Shown here piece by piece: positions 5,605 through 11,189 of a stretch of DNA of 11,189 nucleotides; position 1 is the first letter of the stretch, and each line of letters opens with the position of its first letter. Position numbers and translations under genes: made by a program. This DNA is from PFJX01 sp040757575 (GTDB lineage Bacteria > Pseudomonadota > Gammaproteobacteria > Burkholderiales > Thiobacillaceae): positions 1 through 11,189 of the forward strand of contig JBFLXA010000028.1 of assembly GCA_040757575.1 (NCBI GenBank), in the 5' to 3' direction. The notes under the pieces are model-generated. The model was not told the DNA's origin. It worked only from the letters and a program-made list of their open reading frames with translations, and did not search any database.

Positions 5605-6689
5605 TTGAACGACGGGCGCCTGCGGGCGCCCGTTTTGCTTTCGCCCAACAAAAGCTGGATGTCCTGCAGGAGGGGGGCAGTGACCGGTTCGATCTTCCGC
5701 CGCATGAGGGAGCCGATGGCCGTAGAGCGGGCGAATATGTCCCGCAGGGGTTCTTCGTTGGCCTGGGCCAGGCGGATGGCGGCCTGGAGCCGCGCCGCCT
5801 GGGGGTGGTCCTGGGGGGGCTCGGGGGCAGGGGCGGCCATGCCGGCGGAGAAATAACGGCCCATGGCGTTCAGTGTGCGGCTGATGACTTCCTGGGTTTC
5901 AGGCCTGTCCAGGATTTCCGCGCAGGCGGCCAGGAAGGCCTGGCCTTCGCCGCCGAAGGCGCGGCATAGGGCGCTCGCGCCGCTTACACCCTGGTCCCGG
6001 GCTGTTTCGGCCTGGGCCAGATCCGGGTGGGGGGATAAGGGGCTGGGCAGCGGGTAGGGCTCGTCCCAGCCGGCTAGTTCCAGGAAGGCGACATAGTGGC
6101 TGTTGGTCCGCTTGCCACGCTTCCAGGTGGCTTCCAGCTTTTCCGGGCTGAGGGCGCGGGAGTAGATGAGCACGGCCACGGTGTCCATGACTGCCAGATT
6201 GTCTTCCTGCAGGAAGGGCAGGTGTTCCGCCAGGAATTCCGCCAGGACAGTGCCCATGGGGCCCCGGGCCACGGCTTCCCGGCGCAGCATGAGGCGGGCG
6301 TTTTCGATGGTGGGCTGGGTCCACCAGGCGTAGCGGGCCAGTTCGTCCGTGAGGGCGGGGGAGTGGACCACGGCCACCACGGCTTCGGGTTCGCCGGTGA
6401 GCAGCAGTTTGCCCAGGTTCAGGCCTTCCATCTGGCCGTGGCGGGTCCAGCGGGATAGATGCACCGGGTAGCCTCCGGGTGAGCCCAGGGCCTGGCCGGA
6501 GAGTTGCTCCCGGATCAGGCGGGCGTACTTGTCCGCCCGGCAGTTGGGCGCCAGGGGCATGCTGGCTTCGCCGGTGGCGGTGAGGGCGTAGAGGGTCATG
6601 GTGCCTTCGTCCAGCCGCACGGCCTTCAGGTCCTGGGAGAACAGGACCTGAAGGCGGAAGCTGTCTTCAGGGGAGAGCTCGTCGTTCAT
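5595..6689 (-). CDS. DsrS-like conserved cytoplasmic protein
   Basis: The 364-residue protein has no signal peptide or membrane segment. From memory of the family it resembles DsrS, a soluble protein of about 41 kDa encoded in the dsr cluster of Allochromatium vinosum and also present in bacteria without sulfur oxidation. The best marks are ELSPEDSFRLQVLF (4-17), LGSPGGYPVHLSRWTRHGQM (68-87), GEPEAVVAVVHSPALTDELARYAWW (99-123) and the C-terminal IFARSTAIGSLMRRKIEPV (318-336). A Pro-rich linker lies at about 285-295. In A. vinosum DsrS affects dsr expression; no dsr gene is in this window, so its job here is unknown. It is the last gene of the thiD-thiE-hemL operon, 48 bp after hemL. No clear ribosome site precedes the ATG. 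Its last codons are embedded in the terminator of the convergent gene. Confidence 0.6.
   Translation of the reverse strand: MNDELSPEDSFRLQVLFSQDLKAVRLDEGTMTLYALTATGEASMPLAPNCRADKYARLIREQLSGQALGSPGGYPVHLSRWTRHGQMEGLNLGKLLLTGEPEAVVAVVHSPALTDELARYAWWTQPTIENARLMLRREAVARGPMGTVLAEFLAEHLPFLQEDNLAVMDTVAVLIYSRALSPEKLEATWKRGKRTNSHYVAFLELAGWDEPYPLPSPLSPHPDLAQAETARDQGVSGASALCRAFGGEGQAFLAACAEILDRPETQEVISRTLNAMGRYFSAGMAAPAPEPPQDHPQAARLQAAIRLAQANEEPLRDIFARSTAIGSLMRRKIEPVTAPLLQDIQLLLGESKTGARRRPSFKAQ
5612..5642 (+). terminator. Intrinsic terminator of the three-gene exported set
   Basis: A perfect 9-bp stem ACGGGCGCC (5612-5620) / GGCGCCCGT (5625-5633) with loop TGCG is followed by TTTTGCTTTC. It lies 31 bases after the stop at 5581 and inside the 3' end of the convergent minus-strand gene, where it encodes the residues around TGARRRPS. 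Confidence 0.85.
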
Positions 6690-6737
6690 GGGATCAGGGG
6701 GTGGGGGGACAACGCTGGCAAATACCGCAAGCCTTCA

Positions 6738-8024
<1,287 letters not shown>

Positions 8025-8054
8025 GGAGGCTTCCTCTATCAATATGTATATGTA

Positions 8055-8678
8055 TTACTGGAAAAGCGCGGTGAAGGCCCGGGTCGCCTGGGCAGGGTCC
8101 GGGGCGTCATAAAGAGCGGTGATGACGGCCACCATGTCGGCCCCGGCGGCCACCAGGCCGGGGGCGTTGTCCAGGGTGATGCCGCCGATGGCGCAGACCG
8201 GCAGGTTCCGGGGGCGTTGGTCGGCCGCCAGCAGGGCAGCGTCAGCCCGCCGGGCCTGGGGCTTGGTTGAGGAGGGGAAGAAACTGCCGTAGGCAATGTA
8301 GTCCGCCCCGGCCCGGGCGGCCTTTTCGGCCAGTTGTGGGCTCTGGTAGCAGGATGCCCCCAGGATCATGCTGGCACCCAGCCGGTCCCGGGCCTGGGCC
8401 AGTTCGCCGTCGTCTTCCCCCAGGTGGACGCCGTCGGCCTCGCAGAACAGGGCCAGGTCCGGGTCGTCGTTGATGATCAGTCGGGCATCGAAACGCCGGG
8501 TGAGTCCCCGCAGGGCCACGGCCTGCTCCTGGCGGTGGCAGTCGCTGGTGGCCTTGTTGCGGTATTGCAGCAGCCGGCAGCCGGCGGCCAGGATAGCCTC
8601 GGTGGTGGCCAGCAGGCGCCGGGTGTCCGCCCAGTCCGGGGTGATGGCGTAGAGGCCCCGCAGGGCGTCAGTCCTCAT
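8055..8678 (-). CDS. thiE: Thiamine-phosphate synthase
   Basis: This 207-residue TIM-barrel enzyme joins HMP pyrophosphate and thiazole phosphate to give thiamine phosphate. Visible motifs are GLYAITPD (8-15), LLQYRNK (36-42) for pyrophosphate binding, INDDPDLALFCEADGVHLGEDD (69-90), SMILGASCY (103-111), ADYIAYGSFFPSSTKP (125-140) and PVCAIGGI (160-167). The length is normal. Start choice is between ATG 8678 and GTG 8687, three codons earlier; ATG is preferred because it begins MRTDALRGLYAIT, as is usual. The start lies 11 bases inside the end of thiD, so translation is probably coupled, and no strong ribosome site is seen. Together with ThiD it covers two steps of thiamine synthesis; thiC and thiG are not here. 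Confidence 0.95.
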   Translation of the reverse strand: MRTDALRGLYAITPDWADTRRLLATTEAILAAGCRLLQYRNKATSDCHRQEQAVALRGLTRRFDARLIINDDPDLALFCEADGVHLGEDDGELAQARDRLGASMILGASCYQSPQLAEKAARAGADYIAYGSFFPSSTKPQARRADAALLAADQRPRNLPVCAIGGITLDNAPGLVAAGADMVAVITALYDAPDPAQATRAFTALFQ

Positions 8679-9591
8679 TGTCGTCACGGGCCCAGAACAG
8701 GCGATCCGGAATGAACTGGCCCATGCCGGGCCGGAAGGCGTTCTTCAAGGTCTGGTAGGTGTATTCCTGGGCTTCCTTGACCGCTTCGGCCACGTCCAGG
8801 CCTTGGGCCAGATAGGCCGCCACGGCGGAGGCCAGGGTGCAGCCGGAACCGTGGTAGGAGCCGGGCAGCCGGTCCCAGTGGAGTTTCTGCACCACGCCCC
8901 GGGTGTTGTAGAGGGTGTTGGTGACCTGGGGACCCTGTTCGTGGGCGCCGGTGATGAGCACGTATTCGCAGCCCATTTCCAGGATGCTGCGGGCGCATTC
9001 CTGCAAGGCCATGGGGGTTTCGCCTTCGTCGTCCCCGTTGTCGTCGTCACCCTCCGCGTACGTCTCGCCCGGTATGTCGTCGCGACTTTCGTCTTCGTCG
9101 CCGCCCTCGCCCTCCCAGCCGGTTTCCGCCAGGCGTCGGGCTTCCAGACTGTTGGGGGTGACCACGGTGGTCTGGGGCAGGAGCAGGTCCCGCAGGGCGG
9201 CAAGGAGTTCTTCATTGGCCAGGCTGTCGCCCCGGCCGGAGGCCAGGACCGGATCCAGGATCAGGGGGATGTCCGGGTAGTCGGAGACCACTTCGGCAAT
9301 GGCGGCCACCGCTTCTGTGCTGCCCAGCATGCCCAGCTTGATGGCGGCCACGGGGATGTCTTCCAGTACCCCCCGGGCCTGGTCGGCAATCCATTCGGCA
9401 TCCATGGGCAGGTAGTCTTCCACGCCCACGGTGTCCTGTACCGTCACGGCGGTGACCACCGTGAGGGGGTGGCAGCCCAGGCTGGCCAGGGTGAGGATGT
9501 CCGCCTGCATGCCGGCGCCGCCGGTGGGATCGGTGCCGGCGAAGACGAGAACAGCGGGAATGGCAGCCTTGGGCGGAGGGGTGGGGGACAT
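8668..9591 (-). CDS. thiD: Hydroxymethylpyrimidine/phosphomethylpyrimidine kinase with acidic insertion
   Basis: This ribokinase-fold enzyme phosphorylates HMP and then HMP phosphate for thiamine synthesis. Motifs are FAGTDPTGGAGMQADILT (17-34), VVTAVTVQDTVGV (45-57), IKLGMLGS (84-91), LDPVLASGRGDSL (112-124), VVTPNSLEARRLA (143-155) and the anion-hole/catalytic SYHGSGCTLASAVAAYLAQG (245-264) with C251. At 307 residues it is about 40 longer than usual ThiD (about 266). The excess is mostly a Gly-Asp-Glu-rich insertion at about 157-194 (9010-9123), with 17 acidic residues among 160-191, in a surface loop before LQECARSILEMGCEYVLITG. I chose ATG 9591, with a weak GCAGG upstream; ATG 9618 would add nine residues and has no ribosome site. 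It is first in the minus-strand operon; the promoter probably lies upstream toward or in the gap. Confidence 0.94.
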   Translation of the reverse strand: MSPTPPPKAAIPAVLVFAGTDPTGGAGMQADILTLASLGCHPLTVVTAVTVQDTVGVEDYLPMDAEWIADQARGVLEDIPVAAIKLGMLGSTEAVAAIAEVVSDYPDIPLILDPVLASGRGDSLANEELLAALRDLLLPQTTVVTPNSLEARRLAETGWEGEGGDEDESRDDIPGETYAEGDDDNGDDEGETPMALQECARSILEMGCEYVLITGAHEQGPQVTNTLYNTRGVVQKLHWDRLPGSYHGSGCTLASAVAAYLAQGLDVAEAVKEAQEYTYQTLKNAFRPGMGQFIPDRLFWARDDNED

Positions 9592-9677
9592 GTTGGGAAC
9601 CTGCAGGGAGGAAAACATAAGGACCCGGACCGGGCTGGCTTGGCTCGGGTCGCAAGTAGGGGCAAAATCGACCAGCC

Positions 9678-9777
9678 NNNNNNNNNNNNNNNNNNNNNNN
9701 NNNNNNNNNNNNNNNNNNNNNNNNNNNNNNNNNNNNNNNNNNNNNNNNNNNNNNNNNNNNNNNNNNNNNNNNNNNNN
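9678..9777. other. Assembly gap of 100 Ns
   Basis: There are exactly 100 unknown bases, the usual placeholder for a scaffold gap of unknown length. It hides the control region of thiD and the 5' part of the PhnD-rhodanese gene. In related genomes a small rubredoxin gene often lies between thiD and pilG; if present here it would be in the gap, but that is conjecture. The visible 86 bases before thiD (9592-9677) contain no thiamine riboswitch signature such as CTGAGA. Confidence 0.97.
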
Positions 9778-10671
9778 TATTCCCCGGTGGCCCGCACCAA
9801 GGAGGAAACCAGCGTGGTGCTGGTGGCGGGCAAGGGTTCCGGCGTGACCTCCCTGGAAACCGCCCGGGGCAAACGCATTGCCCTGCCCCATCGGGAATCC
9901 CTGGTGAGTTATATGGTGCGGGGTGAGATGAATGCCATGGGCTTGTCTCCCAGCAGCTATTTCGGGCAGATCATGTACATGAACCGCTATGGGGCGGTTT
10001 TGTATGCCATGGAGATTGGTCAGGCGGACCTGGTGGCCATGAAATCCCAGTCTGCCCAGGACTGGGTGCGCCGGCATGAGGGCGCCAAAGTGGTGAAAAC
10101 CCTGCCCAAGGTCCCCCTTGCGGGGGTGGCGGTGAATAGCAAGCTGGATAGTGGACTGAAGGAAAAGGTGCGGGATGCCTTTGTTCGGATGGACCCCGCC
10201 TTGGTGGCCAAGCTGCGGCGACTCCATTTCGGCGCCTTTACCGCCGCTGCCGAGACGGACTTTGAATTCGTCTCCACCCGGGGCTTCTTCACCCCGGAAG
10301 TGCTGCCTGGCGTCACCATTGCCACCGCCGAGCAGGTCAAGAACCTCATGGCCCAGAAGGTGCCCCTGTTCGACGTGCGTCCCCAGACCCATTACCGGGA
10401 GGCCCATATTCCGGGGGCGGTGAATGTCACCTACCAGATGAACAGTCCCAAGGAAGTGGACTACGACGATTCCGTGGACCGTTTCGATGTGAATCGTTTG
10501 CCCAAGGACAAGAATGCCCCCATGATCTTCCAGTGCAACGGCGCAGAATGCTGGTACAGCTACAAGGCGGCGCGTTACATGGCGAAGCGGGGTTTCACTA
10601 AGGTTTATTGGTTCCGTACCGGTATGCCGGCCTGGAAGGCCGCGGGTTACGCCGTGCAGCGTGGCAAATGA
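9778..10671 (+). CDS. PhnD-type periplasmic binding protein fused to rhodanese domain (5' end missing)
   Basis: The gap removes the start; 297 residues remain and are numbered from the first visible codon. Residues 1-155 look like the later part of a phosphate/phosphonate-type solute-binding protein (PhnD family), with TSLETARGKRIALPHRESLVSY (24-45), IGQADLVAMKS (80-90) and the terminal helix LKEKVRDAFVRMDP (127-140). Residues about 182-293 are a rhodanese domain: VPLFDVRPQTHYREAHIPGAVNV (195-217), FQCNGAECWYSYKAARYMAKRGF (251-273) and FRTGMPAWKAAGY (279-291). C253 is the expected catalytic cysteine and C258W follows, giving C-N-G-x-x-C-x-x-S as in the rhodanese at 3116. A signal peptide is expected but lies in the gap. 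It ends 19 bp before pilG, so they may be co-transcribed. Ligand and sulfur acceptor are unknown. Confidence 0.8.
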   Translation, partial: YSPVARTKEETSVVLVAGKGSGVTSLETARGKRIALPHRESLVSYMVRGEMNAMGLSPSSYFGQIMYMNRYGAVLYAMEIGQADLVAMKSQSAQDWVRRHEGAKVVKTLPKVPLAGVAVNSKLDSGLKEKVRDAFVRMDPALVAKLRRLHFGAFTAAAETDFEFVSTRGFFTPEVLPGVTIATAEQVKNLMAQKVPLFDVRPQTHYREAHIPGAVNVTYQMNSPKEVDYDDSVDRFDVNRLPKDKNAPMIFQCNGAECWYSYKAARYMAKRGFTKVYWFRTGMPAWKAAGYAVQRGK

Positions 10672-10690
10672 TGCAAACAGGAGAGCAGTA

Positions 10691-11116
10691 ATGGAGGGAG
10701 GCGTGGAAACGAACCCGAGTACAGTTGGCCCCGACAGCCTGAAGGGGGCCAAGGTGATGGTGATCGACGACAGCAACACCATCCGGCGCAGTGCAGAGAT
10801 TTTTCTCGTGCAGGCCGGGTGTGAAGTAATCCTGGCAGAGGATGGCTTTGATGCCCTGGCCAAGATTGCAGACCATCATCCGGAAGTGGTCTTTGTGGAT
10901 ATCATGATGCCCCGCCTGGATGGCTATCAGACCTGTGCCCTCATCAAGAAAAACCCCCGTTTCCGGGATACCCCCGTGATCATGCTGTCCAGCAAGGATG
11001 GCTTGTTCGACCGGGCCCGGGGGCGGCTGGTGGGCTCGGATGAGTACCTCACCAAGCCCTTCAGCAAAGATGGCCTGCTGGATGCGGTCCGCCGCCATCG
11101 CGGCCAGAACCACTGA
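10691..11116 (+). CDS. pilG: PilG, response regulator of type IV pilus chemosensory system
   Basis: The 141-residue protein is a single receiver domain without output domain, as in CheY-like PilG of the Pil-Chp system, which controls pilus extension and twitching. The receiver runs from about residue 20 to 137. Acidic D26 and D27 (VMVIDDSNTIRR), phosphoacceptor D70 (VVFVDIMMPRLDGYQTCALIK), S100/S101 (PVIMLSSKDGLFDRARGRLVGSDEYLTKPFSKD) and K122 are all present. The segments MMPRLDGYQTCALIK and SSKDGLFD are strongly PilG-like. The ATG at 10691 follows AGGAGAG at 10679-10685; an upstream in-frame start at 10661 would overlap the preceding gene and is not needed. pilH starts 20 bp downstream, the usual order pilG-pilH. 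Confidence 0.92.
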   Translation: MEGGVETNPSTVGPDSLKGAKVMVIDDSNTIRRSAEIFLVQAGCEVILAEDGFDALAKIADHHPEVVFVDIMMPRLDGYQTCALIKKNPRFRDTPVIMLSSKDGLFDRARGRLVGSDEYLTKPFSKDGLLDAVRRHRGQNH

Positions 11117-11136
11117 ATTGTGCGGAGGAAATTGAT

Positions 11137-11189
11137 ATGTCCGTGAAGCGAGTCCTGGTGGTGGATGATTCTCCCACCGAGCGCTTTTT
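11137..11189 (+). CDS. pilH: PilH, response regulator, 5' end only
   Basis: Only the first 17 codons are in the window: MSVKRVLVVDDSPTERF. This is the first strand and acidic pocket of a receiver domain. VDDSPTE is typical of PilH, the second CheY-like regulator of the pilus chemosensory system, linked to retraction. GGAGG at 11124-11128 precedes the ATG by 8 bases. The gene runs off the right edge. The identity rests on this motif and on its place after pilG. Confidence 0.85.
   Translation, partial: MSVKRVLVVDDSPTERF

Noticed and set aside
9592..9677. Thiamine pyrophosphate riboswitch before thiD
   Set aside because: No CTGAGA or other THI-box core in the 86 visible bases; it could only lie in the gap.
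8803..9777. Plus-strand reading frame running through thiD and the gap into the PhnD-rhodanese gene
   Set aside because: The frame is open only by shadow of thiD and by the Ns; the part before the gap is antisense to a clear thiD.
9618..10863. Minus-strand extension of thiD across the gap
   Set aside because: It crosses 100 unknown bases and lies antisense to the rhodanese fusion and pilG; thiD starts at 9591 or at most 9618.

Overview
The window looks like part of a GC-rich betaproteobacterial chromosome, probably Rhodocyclales-like. That rests on the gene content (yraN-diaA-dolP, a thiD-thiE-hemL operon, pilG-pilH), the codon use and the REP-type repeats; no rRNA or other decisive marker is present. 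A run of exactly 100 Ns at 9678-9777 marks a scaffold gap, so genes on its two sides may not be true neighbours at the distance shown.

Left part (1-2772, + strand). Bases 1-245 carry no clear gene but are rich in short inverted and direct repeats, where an integron attI site would be expected. Then comes a full-length integron-type tyrosine recombinase (intI, catalytic residues intact). It overlaps by four bases the start of yraN, followed by diaA (SIS domain) and dolP (two-BON-domain lipoprotein). yraN-diaA-dolP has the same order as in E. coli; the integrase occupies the position just upstream of it.

Middle part (2773-5581, + strand). A 343-bp gene-free stretch holds two unrelated REP-type palindrome pairs. 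It is followed by three exported proteins of mostly unknown role: a periplasmic rhodanese, a DUF302 protein with a Met-rich segment, and a Met/Pro/Gly/Asn-rich low-complexity protein. GC-rich hairpins sit between the last two, and a strong intrinsic terminator closes the set. This is the least described part of the window and may be one functional unit.

Right-middle part (9591-5595, - strand). A compact operon reads thiD-thiE-hemL and then a DsrS-like protein, with only 30-48 bp or overlaps between genes. ThiD and ThiE make and join the pyrimidine and thiazole parts of thiamine phosphate; HemL makes 5-aminolevulinate for tetrapyrroles. ThiD carries an unusual acidic insertion of about 35 residues. 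The operon promoter is probably in or near the gap.

Right end (9778-11189, + strand). The 3' part of a gene for a PhnD-type periplasmic binding domain fused to a C-terminal rhodanese domain lies 19 bp upstream of pilG. pilG is followed by the first 53 bases of pilH; both are response regulators of the type IV pilus chemosensory system. The fusion shares its Cys-loop pattern with the rhodanese at 3116.
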